64,000 nt of DNA from Eubacterium sp. (GTDB taxonomy: Bacteria; Bacillota; Clostridia; Lachnospirales; Lachnospiraceae). The stretch lies in contig JAFYHN010000079.1 in NCBI GenBank assembly GCA_017539165.1, positions 62,001 to 126,000 of the forward strand. Direction: 5' to 3'. Of the stretch, positions 49,801 through 58,291 are shown one piece after another. The translations under genes were made by a program, and so were the position numbers. Each line of letters begins with the position of its first letter. Positions within the stretch are counted from its first letter, which is position 1. Below the pieces are notes generated by a model. It was not told the origin of the DNA. It saw only the letters and a program-made list of their open reading frames with translations, and did not search any database.

Positions 49801-52800
49801 TTCGTTGAAACCTCTGGTTCCTCTTTCACCATTATCTATATCAGTGTCAGACATACCGCTATAATAGTTGTTTACTTCTGCTACTTTTGCTTCATACTCA
49901 TCAGTATAAAGAATAGTAGTATCAACATCATAGTCATCTTTGATGATATCAAACCAGTTAGATGATATGTCATCCTGACCAACCTTAGACTCAATTCCGG
50001 AACCATCATTTTCTGCTGTAGAAATATCACTACTATATTCAACTATACCAAAATCATGCATATGAGAACCAAGATTTGATCCTTCATATTGATAGCCACT
50101 TTCAAATCTGTGAACATAACCTACAACTTCATTAGTTCCTGTAAGTCCACCTGGGGCACCACCATAGAAGGTATTCTCACCACCCATGATACCCTGATAG
50201 AACATACCTACAGGTGTATATCTGTTTCCTTTAAGTCTTGACTTAGCAAACTGACACTCTGTACATAGGAACAATGTTTTAAGTGTTGCTTCATTACTAC
50301 CATCAGTCTTATACTTCGTTTCTGTACCAGATGGCATAATCTGAAGAAGATTAATATACATCTTAGACTGAGTAGTACGTCTAATCTTACATACATTAGT
50401 AGTAGATGATGAAAGACCACTAGCTGTGATAGCTTCAACCTTCCAATAAACAACTCCATAGTAATCTGAGTTAGGCTTAAAGTTGAAACTTACATTCTTA
50501 CCAGTCTTAGTACCTATCTTTTCATCAGCTGTAAATCTACCATTACTGTCATCATCTATATAAAGATTTACAGTAGCAGCTGTACTTACCGATACCTTCC
50601 AATTAAGACCCTCGTTATGAGATGAATCATATGTTATCCAAGTAGACTCATCCATATCATTATATATTGTTGGCATCTGTGTAACTGCAAGAAGCGGTCT
50701 TGCTGCATGATTCAATTTTTCAGCAAACTGAATCTCACATACATGATTACCATTAGGTTCAAGAGCAGCACCTGTGTAATCAGTTGTATCGTTACCCTTA
50801 AATACTGTAGCAAATCCTTCCTGAGTATCACCATATGGTTTTCCATTACTACTGTTATTAGCTGTCTTATTAGTATACTGTGACTCAAAGTTAACAAGTA
50901 CAGTATCTGGATACTTAGAATTTACTGATCCTGTAGAATCAACATCTGTTACATATTCAAGGAATTTATACATATTCGACTGTGGATCGATAAGTTCCTG
51001 ATTCTTTCCACTGTCATGAGCACCCTTAAACGCCTGACATAACTCTGTGTCAAGAATAACTGGCATCTTAGGCGCATAATCTTTAAGCTCTTTCAACTTA
51101 TTAGCTGTAAGATCGTTTCCAGAGAATACTCCGTAATCACCGGACTTCTCATTAAATGCATTAGTATAATCATATATATCTCCGTTATGGAAATACATTG
51201 TATATACATTTCCGCCCTTTGACTTAGCATACCACTTATTGGCATCCTTTATAGCTGTATGATTACCACCTATATAGATAGCATCATAGTTGTCAAGAAG
51301 CGACTTTCTACTACATGCAAATTCCATAGAAGACATATGTATTACATTTATCTGTGAATACTCTCTTCCTGTAGCATGTGCAATCTTAGCCTTCGAAACA
51401 GACCAATCATAGTAATCATTTACATTCTGAATATTAGCCTGATTAATATATGTATTAAACTGAGCTGTATTCTCAAGAAGAGTAGTAAGTGACTTACCAT
51501 CACCATATGTTATCTCATCAGAAGTCTTATCAAGAACACCATCTGTTCTCAGATAATAGAATGAATCACCGTACTGATTATTAACAGCATTTGCTCTATC
51601 GGCTACTGTAAGGAAGTTATTGGCTCCAATAGCTCTATAATTCTTTACAGGATTCAAATACCTTGCAAGTGTAGTATTAATTGGATAACAAGGCTCTATC
51701 TCAAGAACAGTATACTTGTTACTTGAATCGCTGGATCCACCAATTCCTCTAAATGTACCTGCATTAATTATATCTGCGATATCTTTAACACCTGCACCTG
51801 AAGTAGCGGTTGCATATACATCCATTCTGACTCTAGTTGTTACAAGCACATGCTCATATCTAGATACATCTGTAGAAGTAGCAACCTTATCATAAACATA
51901 CTTTATGTTGTCAGCTGTAAGATCAGCTATAGAACCACCGTTATTGATATCAGGAGCAAGATTTGAATCGTACAAAACATGCACTCCAGTATACATTGCA
52001 TTAAGGAGTGATGTATATACATCATGCTCTGTTCCACGAGTTCCACCAATCTCTACATCCTTTGTACTCTCTTCAAGAATTACGAAGTCGTACTGCGTAT
52101 AATCAATATCAGCTATCGCATTAAACTGATCAGGATCGTTCATATCTAAGCTTTCAAACTGAAAAGCATCAGGTCTGTAAGAACGTCCAGCGTAACCAAA
52201 CTTATATAAAGCTGATGCAGGATCAAGTTTAAGAGTTTCTTTTGTTGTATCAAATGTATCAGGATTTACAGTTTTACCTGTAAAATCGTAAGTGCCATCA
52301 AAGTTTGCTCTAAACTGATTTGTAAGGAAAAGATCACCTGCAACACCACTATTATGAATTGTAAGAACTTTAGCAATGTATTCTTTCTTATCTGGTGTTG
52401 TCTGAGTAGCAGCATCAGAACCTGTATGCTGTTCAGAACCTTCTGAGGAATCTACTGAAACTTCAGCCCAAACTCCATTATTTCTCTGTGTATCACCGTC
52501 GATAGCATTATACAAAGCTGTCATATCAGCAGGATTCATTAATGTCTCAAGATTCATATCATGAGGCCATCTGAAAGTAGCGTAACTATTTCCTTCTCTA
52601 GCATAATATGTAGAGCACAGATCCTTAACCTTCTGAGCCCCCTGTACGAGAAGCTCCTGTGTAAGATTGTGACTGTCTATTATGAGAGGTTTTGTATCGT
52701 TACCTGTTGCATAATTGGCAAGTGCCTGTTTAACTGTTTCCGATATATCGTTTGTTCTAGACCAGAGTGAGCTAGGATCTTCACTAAGATAGATAAGGTC

Positions 52801-53220
52801 TGCCTTACTTATTGCAGCAACTAAAGTATCATCATCTTCATGAAGATTGTATCCTGTATAATCTATCTTTCCAGAATTAAAATTCAGTGTCTGAGCAGCA
52901 CTCTTATTTTCATCGAAAACATACTTCTCAAAATTTCCACCTTCAACCATTTCTTTAAGCGAAGATGGTGTACTTCCTGAATATATCTCCAATACATGAT
53001 AAACAGGATCATTTCCATCATCTGTATTGTGAGAATTATCAATTATATAATCAATTATTGTTTTAGAATCACTAACACTCGATGCAGCCAGTTTGACAGA
53101 TTCTTCTGATGCTCCATTTTCATCATCTGCAAACATCAGAGATATTGCTGAAAACGCTGCAACACCAAGAAGCAACACAGCTGAGAAGAGTATTAATATT
53201 TTTTTATTTAAAATCTTCAT
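46822..53220 (-). CDS. Very large secreted protein in the PilY1 position of the pilus operon (2132 aa)
   Basis: I set the start at 53220 (MKILNKKILILFSAVLLLG) behind GGAAGG; an in-frame ATG 14 codons upstream is less likely. A signal peptide ends near FADDE. The long ectodomain has sections resembling DUF5057 proteins (YHVLEIYSG near residue 50; recall only), glutamine-amidotransferase-like segments (GNLILFHDSLT near 1370), and two transthyretin/Big_1-like domains near 1605-1740 (VDNAGNPIVGE and LDPNGNEIAGKTV). No membrane anchor at the C-terminus. It follows the minor pilins, where Gram-negative operons carry pilY1, so it may be the pilus-tip adhesin. That role is inferred from position. Confidence 0.75.
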   Translation of the reverse strand: MKILNKKILILFSAVLLLGVAAFSAISLMFADDENGASEESVKLAASSVSDSKTIIDYIIDNSHNTDDGNDPVYHVLEIYSGSTPSSLKEMVEGGNFEKYVFDENKSAAQTLNFNSGKIDYTGYNLHEDDDTLVAAISKADLIYLSEDPSSLWSRTNDISETVKQALANYATGNDTKPLIIDSHNLTQELLVQGAQKVKDLCSTYYAREGNSYATFRWPHDMNLETLMNPADMTALYNAIDGDTQRNNGVWAEVSVDSSEGSEQHTGSDAATQTTPDKKEYIAKVLTIHNSGVAGDLFLTNQFRANFDGTYDFTGKTVNPDTFDTTKETLKLDPASALYKFGYAGRSYRPDAFQFESLDMNDPDQFNAIADIDYTQYDFVILEESTKDVEIGGTRGTEHDVYTSLLNAMYTGVHVLYDSNLAPDINNGGSIADLTADNIKYVYDKVATSTDVSRYEHVLVTTRVRMDVYATATSGAGVKDIADIINAGTFRGIGGSSDSSNKYTVLEIEPCYPINTTLARYLNPVKNYRAIGANNFLTVADRANAVNNQYGDSFYYLRTDGVLDKTSDEITYGDGKSLTTLLENTAQFNTYINQANIQNVNDYYDWSVSKAKIAHATGREYSQINVIHMSSMEFACSRKSLLDNYDAIYIGGNHTAIKDANKWYAKSKGGNVYTMYFHNGDIYDYTNAFNEKSGDYGVFSGNDLTANKLKELKDYAPKMPVILDTELCQAFKGAHDSGKNQELIDPQSNMYKFLEYVTDVDSTGSVNSKYPDTVLVNFESQYTNKTANNSSNGKPYGDTQEGFATVFKGNDTTDYTGAALEPNGNHVCEIQFAEKLNHAARPLLAVTQMPTIYNDMDESTWITYDSSHNEGLNWKVSVSTAATVNLYIDDDSNGRFTADEKIGTKTGKNVSFNFKPNSDYYGVVYWKVEAITASGLSSSTTNVCKIRRTTQSKMYINLLQIMPSGTETKYKTDGSNEATLKTLFLCTECQFAKSRLKGNRYTPVGMFYQGIMGGENTFYGGAPGGLTGTNEVVGYVHRFESGYQYEGSNLGSHMHDFGIVEYSSDISTAENDGSGIESKVGQDDISSNWFDIIKDDYDVDTTILYTDEYEAKVAEVNNYYSGMSDTDIDNGERGTRGFNEKKNKYYKLYQAMQAVLNGRVEGYSDTFVTYNSATDTVNINYSLINSTFSLTPNFQTQMNNAGITNAKLEAYAAASYRMDDLLLNHVDQFHPDKFYRTRNAKTGANVIASFADYAKDICDDTTLRDKRKYYDVFSNYNDIGNNKIPNAFFNYYYSWRDAKILENFFFEQYQDNLWYASYDSAKHRVKLSDVYDCITIGAAETFNKDDLNEAACDTLLDYISDEGNLILFHDSLTSDSAGTAVMSSKLSSAFGMNARHQKIVTTNTPKDNNVEVTIDGITINPKAAMTRTVQSRTMVVKQKYDTITPNADSIKIKLGDQTKTVPSVSNNDAGYDFTIRRTGSYPTNVTLQFADQWGNAQSLTMPIDPSADTITADVSMEYGNFNNNTIIRNQTSSGRNSDGRVKLKFRTMRREWDGSESQFAGSFRVKPSTGGNWITVNGGEETVLQFDHPTYTISDSTKKTGTISVPGLQTIDVKFVDNAGNPIVGETIDYSVNGHEGQATSDGSGIASFKRENYNVVGYDVESNTTTTLTGETDSQKLIVKVLDPNGNEIAGKTVYAKETTGVNESSNTDANGNAEFTYSNYTPASTANPAVVSEDSAKYPKSTYFMSDIVGEGNSGISLSSRMLSYKGKYITFDIGHFGSDNYQQHLMYKYTSFYQKAEETSNNLTRIGTKHMRNAIASGGNSLTLPTDKASRNNDGIITMYPFTITRDLQIAATAPGSYAVDVEDENLVVYYSLVGGTPGTSSSLFAADPMDGINNYFLYQYGSITYTGAGHGLVTGYGRENNDERKLFINCIVNAGKKSARGPSVTLHDLDTTMDLYEAGKANRNIIEFSGDDCDYYTEIEELSDFKGFDFFANIANTTKLGHVKIYWNVNHTADGSGGVYKYDEGTDKLIFDSDRYENTFDDGTIDIENSVVENVLKPIKAGLTESAGMKYRSDGVTPMIALSDDCFDSGAGSQYAYIVVQVEDANNPAGQASAILRIQYKPSLIDLN

Positions 53221-53239
53221 CTTGAGTATTCCTTCCTTT

Positions 53240-54301
53240 CTACTTTGCATTCTGCAGTACATTAGAATTTCTGAACTTAATCATACCTTCTGAAATGTAT
53301 TTTCTTTCATTTCTAGCAAAATACATAGTAAGTTTAACAGCGTCATTCGCGGAATCAAACTGGGCTTTAACACCAGGAATGAAGTTACTTCCATCAGCTT
53401 CCGCTCTAAAGTTTAGATAATCTGTATATACCTCATCTGAATCGAGATCCATATACTTATAATCTGTTTTTACATGTACTATTGCACGATCGGCAGACGG
53501 ATCCTTTTCAAATGTATATGTCACAGTACATATATCGTATACAATCTTATTAGGATCTGTCAGATCACCTGTAGGTATATCGACCATTGTTGGAAAAGGA
53601 GATGGTTTCTGAGGCATATTAGATGAATCCTTATACATAAGATTATAAGGAGTCAGATATGATATAACCATCTTAGTAACATAAATATCATCAAAGCTAT
53701 ACTTTTGTGTTGATCCTACTGCATCTCTCCTCAATAAATCGAATGACTGGGCCGATAAAGAAACATTTTGTAAAAAATCTTCGTACAACATCTTTTCTTC
53801 ATCAGTCATATATCTAGCTTTAAAGTAATATGAATAAAAATCATCTTTTTCATCTACAGTAATTACTTTATTCTTAAACTTTTCATCTGTCAAAGTCTTA
53901 AGAGCCTGTAGTTCTGAACCTGTAGGTACATAATTTGCCCAGCTATTCGAATCCTTGTCTTTACGCATATTAATATCACCATCATTCGAATACTTTAGCA
54001 AAGAACCAGTACCAACACCTGCCGAACCACCAACTTTATTACTATCAAAATCAACATCACCAGGTTTATAGCCTTCTATATAAACTGCTTTAGCCTGCAT
54101 AAGGTCGTTTGATATCTTATTATAAGTGTCCTGTGCTACATTCTGTACATCAAGATCGGACTTGGTCTTACGGAATGCAACTGTGTTGGAAGACATAATA
54201 CCCACCATTGCAACACCTATAAGGGTCATAATAGCGACAGTTATAATAAGCTCCACCAACGTAAAACCCTTATTACTTTGTATTGGTTTTCTTTTCAACA
54301 T
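53240..54301 (-). CDS. Type IV minor pilin, PilW/GspJ-like
   Basis: 353 aa. Short basic leader then KGFTLVELIITVAIMTLIGV: prepilin peptidase would cut between Gly and Phe, and Glu at +5 is present. The C-terminal globular part (~310 aa) is long for a minor pilin and includes a region of mixed beta strands (VHVKTDYKYMDLDSDEVYTD). Size and N-terminal helix (NTVAFRKTKSDLDVQNVAQDT) resemble PilW/GspJ. It sits between a PilE/GspH-like pseudopilin and the giant secreted gene, 15 bases from the former, and is likely a priming or tip-complex subunit. Confidence 0.8.
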   Translation of the reverse strand: MLKRKPIQSNKGFTLVELIITVAIMTLIGVAMVGIMSSNTVAFRKTKSDLDVQNVAQDTYNKISNDLMQAKAVYIEGYKPGDVDFDSNKVGGSAGVGTGSLLKYSNDGDINMRKDKDSNSWANYVPTGSELQALKTLTDEKFKNKVITVDEKDDFYSYYFKARYMTDEEKMLYEDFLQNVSLSAQSFDLLRRDAVGSTQKYSFDDIYVTKMVISYLTPYNLMYKDSSNMPQKPSPFPTMVDIPTGDLTDPNKIVYDICTVTYTFEKDPSADRAIVHVKTDYKYMDLDSDEVYTDYLNFRAEADGSNFIPGVKAQFDSANDAVKLTMYFARNERKYISEGMIKFRNSNVLQNAK

Positions 54302-54316
54302 CTCTCAACCCCTCTC

Positions 54317-54895
54317 TTATCTCACGTCAATACTTCCGTTTTGTCTGATATTAACATGAGCGACAACATTCCCGTTTCTCTTGTAGAAATTGTACTCTCC
54401 ACTACCAGAATAACAATTACCTCTCTTATCGAAACAGATAAATACAGGAGAATTAGTACCGGTATCTCCCTGATGTCCGGGAATCTTATTAGTTCCAGCC
54501 AGAGCAGTCGAAAAATCATCTACTGCTCTGTAGGAACCACTAAAATCCACCTTAACCGAACTAGATAAATTAACATCCTCATCTGTATCATAATCAAATG
54601 TATCAGTAGAAGGATCATGCTTAACTAAGCATATATGTGTCACATCACTACTATCATTATATAAAGATAAAGCATAGTAATCATGTGTGCCGTCATCCGG
54701 CTTCATATTCATACATTTGGTTTTTAACTGATTAACTTCAGATCCAACTTTTATTGCAGCATCTTTAGCCCTTGCTGAATGAACCATAGTTATCGATACC
54801 AACGCTGCTGCTGCAAGCACTACTACGATAGCAATAACTATTAGAAGTTCAACCAGAGAGTAACCACTATTATTTTTTAATAGCTTTTTAACCAT
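54317..54895 (-). CDS. Type IV minor pilin, GspH/FimU-like
   Basis: 192 aa. NSGYSLVELLIVIAIVVVLAAAALVSI: cleavage Gly|Tyr with Glu at +5, followed by the usual N-terminal helix. The globular part carries GNCYSGSGEYNFYKRNGN near the end, much as in FimU/GspH-type subunits that contact the core minor pilins. It is 9 bases from the giant PilX-like gene upstream. Confidence 0.82.
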   Translation of the reverse strand: MVKKLLKNNSGYSLVELLIVIAIVVVLAAAALVSITMVHSARAKDAAIKVGSEVNQLKTKCMNMKPDDGTHDYYALSLYNDSSDVTHICLVKHDPSTDTFDYDTDEDVNLSSSVKVDFSGSYRAVDDFSTALAGTNKIPGHQGDTGTNSPVFICFDKRGNCYSGSGEYNFYKRNGNVVAHVNIRQNGSIDVR

Positions 54896-54904
54896 GTCAA
54901 CCTC

Positions 54905-57900
54905 CTAGTCAACATTACGCATCCAGTTATTGTATCTAAGTACATCTGAATAATCAACGTTTGTAATATCCTTAAGATCTGTAGAAGTAGCAAGTTCTCC
55001 ATTCTTAGCTTTCTCAGCAATATCTTCATATGCCTTAAATAGTTCAAGAATTCTTACAGCATACTCCGCTTCATGTTTAACATTTTCATCACTGCTAGTA
55101 TAATTTGCTGCCTTAGCAACAACTTCTTTTATAATATTTCTACAAAGCTTTGTAGAATTAATACTCATTAAAGTACTGTTGCTTGTAGTTACATATACTT
55201 TACCACCAGCTATGATAAGACCATTAAACTTTGATACATTTTTAAAGTAAACATCTCCTCTGGTGATAATAATACCAGTGATTTCAGATGGATTAGAACC
55301 ACCATCAATTGTAACATCCTTTGCAGATGCCCACACCTTATACTGTCCAAGTGGAAGATTATCTGGTGTGATAGCTGTCTGAGCATTTGGAAGATTATCT
55401 AACTTGTCGTAGTTCATAAAGTAATTGATAGGAGTGATAGCCCCTTCACCATTTCCAGTCGTTTCTGAAATCATTTTGTCAAGGAACTGCGCTTCTGATT
55501 CACCACCCATAGCAGAATCTCCAGTATATATATCCTTCAGAGCATACTTAACATAGTTGTAATGTTTATTATAATCCTCTACAAAACTACTTGTTCTTGC
55601 AGCACGCTGAGCAGGATTAAGTGAACCTCCACCGGTTGAATTAGTATTATCAACACCTTCAACAGTTCCCTTAAGATTACTCTCGATAACATCATCATTA
55701 TCTTTATGCATACTTGTTGCTACATAATATGTACTATTAGTAGCTGATATAACTTCGTCTACCCACTTATCGGTACTTGTGATAACACCACTTGTATTAA
55801 GTTTATTAGCAGCAGCATCCTTATCAGGCGACTGAACATTGGTTAAAACAAAGTCTTGATAATTTGTTACATTCTGAAGTTCTGCTACATGCTTATCAAT
55901 AGTCTCTCTTGATGTCTCAAGAACGGTAGTATCAGTTTCCGGATAAGCAGAAGCAAATGCTGTAGGTGACATAGCAAGACCAAGATTTCTTGCGACTCTC
56001 TTAGAAGGATCATCATAACCATCTTCATAACCCATCCAGTCAAGCTTTGTATCTGAGTTTTTATTTACACAGAAGTTAAAGTAATCTGTATAATCCTTAA
56101 TAAACGCCTGCTTAAGTCTGTCAGCCCAAGCAGTTATGTTTGCTTCTACATCTGAATTCCATGTTGTTGGGAAATTCATTCTAGTGAATGTAGAATTTGT
56201 TTCAATTATTGTTTTATCAGAAGCCTGTGTAAGATTCTTTACAGCTTCTTCAAAGTCAAAGTAATAATATGACTTTACTTTCTCAGCAGCAGTTCCAGGA
56301 TTGATAGTAACCTCCTGAATGATAAGAGGTATAACAATACCTGTAGTTCCAGAATCTGTACCAAAATACTTCTGGAACAGGAACATCTGATTTAATGTAC
56401 TTCCAGCCGCACCACCTGCAAGAGTAAATGTACCCTTTTTATTAGTAGTATTGTTCCATCCGGAATCCTTAGCAAGTGTACCACTTGCTTTACTTGGATA
56501 ATAAGCCAGCTGAGCACTTTTTACAGAGATACTTTCACCAGTCTTATAATCTTCTATAGATGAATCATATAAGTAATTTTTATCATCAACAGTAACGTTT
56601 TTAGATGCTCCAGTACCTTTATTAGCATCTACAACTTTTGTTGTAGAACCTGTCTTAGTGTTGGAAAGTTCAATGTATGAACGACCACCTATGAAAAGCG
56701 TTGTTGTCTTTGTGAGATCAAGTGAAGCATGTTCTCCATTGATTAGAATAGATGAACTGTTGTAGTGTCCTCTGTTTTCCTTATCAAGTAGATTACCATT
56801 TGCATCTACAAGTGCCTGCTCGTATATATTTACAGAACTTCTTGCAGAATCCTTAGCTACAGTAGGAATAAAGGATCTATTATCCTTTCTTTCTGAGTTA
56901 CTGAAACCATAGTAACCACCAGTAAGACTCAGCTTCGAATAATTAGATTCAATCTGAGTATCATCCTTAATATACATATTAGCATTAAATGAAGCACTTG
57001 CACCTACACCAGAGTTAGCTGTAAGTCCAGGAAGAGAATATCCTGCAAGTACAACTTCATCAGCCCAAACATCAGTAGCAGCGAGATCAGCGCTATTCAT
57101 ACCATATACATTAAGGCTACCACCATTCATAACTGCAATACTACCTGGAACAATTATAGTATTAGCTAGAATATTAACTTTACCACCATCAATATAAAGG
57201 CCTGAATACTTACTTCTTTCGTTCTTTCCATCATATGCATATGATGCAGAAGTAGTACCCGTGGACATAACTCGGCCATTATTGAATAGATCATTATTAG
57301 TATTATCTGTATAGCTATATCTAGAAACCTTATTTACCTTGTATGTTTTCTTGTTAGCATCAATACCATCAATATTCCATTCAAATTCATCCTGAAATCC
57401 AGACTTTGCTCCACCGTATCTATTATAATCTTTGTTGTAGAAATCATTTGCGGCGTAGATATTACCACTTATAGTAAGTATATCGCTACCTGTTCTGTCA
57501 AGATCCACTCCTGAATCAGCAACTATACAGTAATCGAAAAGTGTTGATATATCTGTATTAAGGTTACCAAAAGATACATTGAAGTCAGGTCTTGAAATCT
57601 CAATATCAGACGATATAGTCTGTGTAAACTCTCCTTTTGCAGTTGATCTGTTATATTTAGCTGTTCTCGTTAATCGAACATTCTTAATAACTATCTTAGA
57701 TAACTGACTAACAGAATAGGCACCAGTAGTGTCTTTAGAATCAAGCTCTACCGTTGAGCCATCCGGTTTCAGATAGACATACTTTATCATCATCTTAGTA
57801 TCATCAAGTGTTACAGTATTATTTGTTATCATGGTTGTGATAGCATATACTACTGATTTTTTATAAGCAGCCTGATCTGAACTCGTAGAATGAACTATCT

Positions 57901-58288
57901 TCCAATAATCCGCATTTGACCCATCAGCAAAACACGACATAAAGTTGTTCTTAAAAGTCTCATTTGCATCTTCATCAGACATGGTTCTATAAGACTCTGA
58001 GTTGATATCAAATGTAATAATCTCTTCTCTTGTCTTATCATACGCTTCAGTAAGTGAATCAATAGTTTTTGCACCTACTCCTGCATATATTTCATCCATA
58101 GCCTGATCCAGATAATAGAAGTTACTTCTGGCATTATAATCATACAACTTCTGTCTGTAAGCATATGCAACTGCAGTAAGAAGTGCTCCTACCAAAATAC
58201 CGATAAATGCCAAAGCAACAATAACAAGTACAAGCGATGAACCTGTATTATGAAGACATTTTTTAATTTTTGAAATTATTTTCTTCAT
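54905..58288 (-). CDS. Giant PilX-like pilus protein (1127 aa)
   Basis: The N-terminus (NTGSSLVLVIVALAFIGILV, then AYRQKLYDYNARSNFYYLDQ) matches the PilX N-terminal type: a hydrophobic pilin-like helix without Glu at +5. The remaining ~1080 residues are far longer than ordinary PilX (about 200 aa). They include strand-rich stretches such as GLYIDGGKVNILANTIIVPG and SIAVMNGGSLNVYG that look like a parallel beta-solenoid, then helical segments and GIIITRGDVYFKN near 1035. It may be a tip-exposed adhesive subunit. Located in a row of minor pilins, after the PilV-like gene (3-base gap). Confidence 0.75.
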   Translation of the reverse strand: MKKIISKIKKCLHNTGSSLVLVIVALAFIGILVGALLTAVAYAYRQKLYDYNARSNFYYLDQAMDEIYAGVGAKTIDSLTEAYDKTREEIITFDINSESYRTMSDEDANETFKNNFMSCFADGSNADYWKIVHSTSSDQAAYKKSVVYAITTMITNNTVTLDDTKMMIKYVYLKPDGSTVELDSKDTTGAYSVSQLSKIVIKNVRLTRTAKYNRSTAKGEFTQTISSDIEISRPDFNVSFGNLNTDISTLFDYCIVADSGVDLDRTGSDILTISGNIYAANDFYNKDYNRYGGAKSGFQDEFEWNIDGIDANKKTYKVNKVSRYSYTDNTNNDLFNNGRVMSTGTTSASYAYDGKNERSKYSGLYIDGGKVNILANTIIVPGSIAVMNGGSLNVYGMNSADLAATDVWADEVVLAGYSLPGLTANSGVGASASFNANMYIKDDTQIESNYSKLSLTGGYYGFSNSERKDNRSFIPTVAKDSARSSVNIYEQALVDANGNLLDKENRGHYNSSSILINGEHASLDLTKTTTLFIGGRSYIELSNTKTGSTTKVVDANKGTGASKNVTVDDKNYLYDSSIEDYKTGESISVKSAQLAYYPSKASGTLAKDSGWNNTTNKKGTFTLAGGAAGSTLNQMFLFQKYFGTDSGTTGIVIPLIIQEVTINPGTAAEKVKSYYYFDFEEAVKNLTQASDKTIIETNSTFTRMNFPTTWNSDVEANITAWADRLKQAFIKDYTDYFNFCVNKNSDTKLDWMGYEDGYDDPSKRVARNLGLAMSPTAFASAYPETDTTVLETSRETIDKHVAELQNVTNYQDFVLTNVQSPDKDAAANKLNTSGVITSTDKWVDEVISATNSTYYVATSMHKDNDDVIESNLKGTVEGVDNTNSTGGGSLNPAQRAARTSSFVEDYNKHYNYVKYALKDIYTGDSAMGGESEAQFLDKMISETTGNGEGAITPINYFMNYDKLDNLPNAQTAITPDNLPLGQYKVWASAKDVTIDGGSNPSEITGIIITRGDVYFKNVSKFNGLIIAGGKVYVTTSNSTLMSINSTKLCRNIIKEVVAKAANYTSSDENVKHEAEYAVRILELFKAYEDIAEKAKNGELATSTDLKDITNVDYSDVLRYNNWMRNVD

Positions 58289-58291
58289 TAC

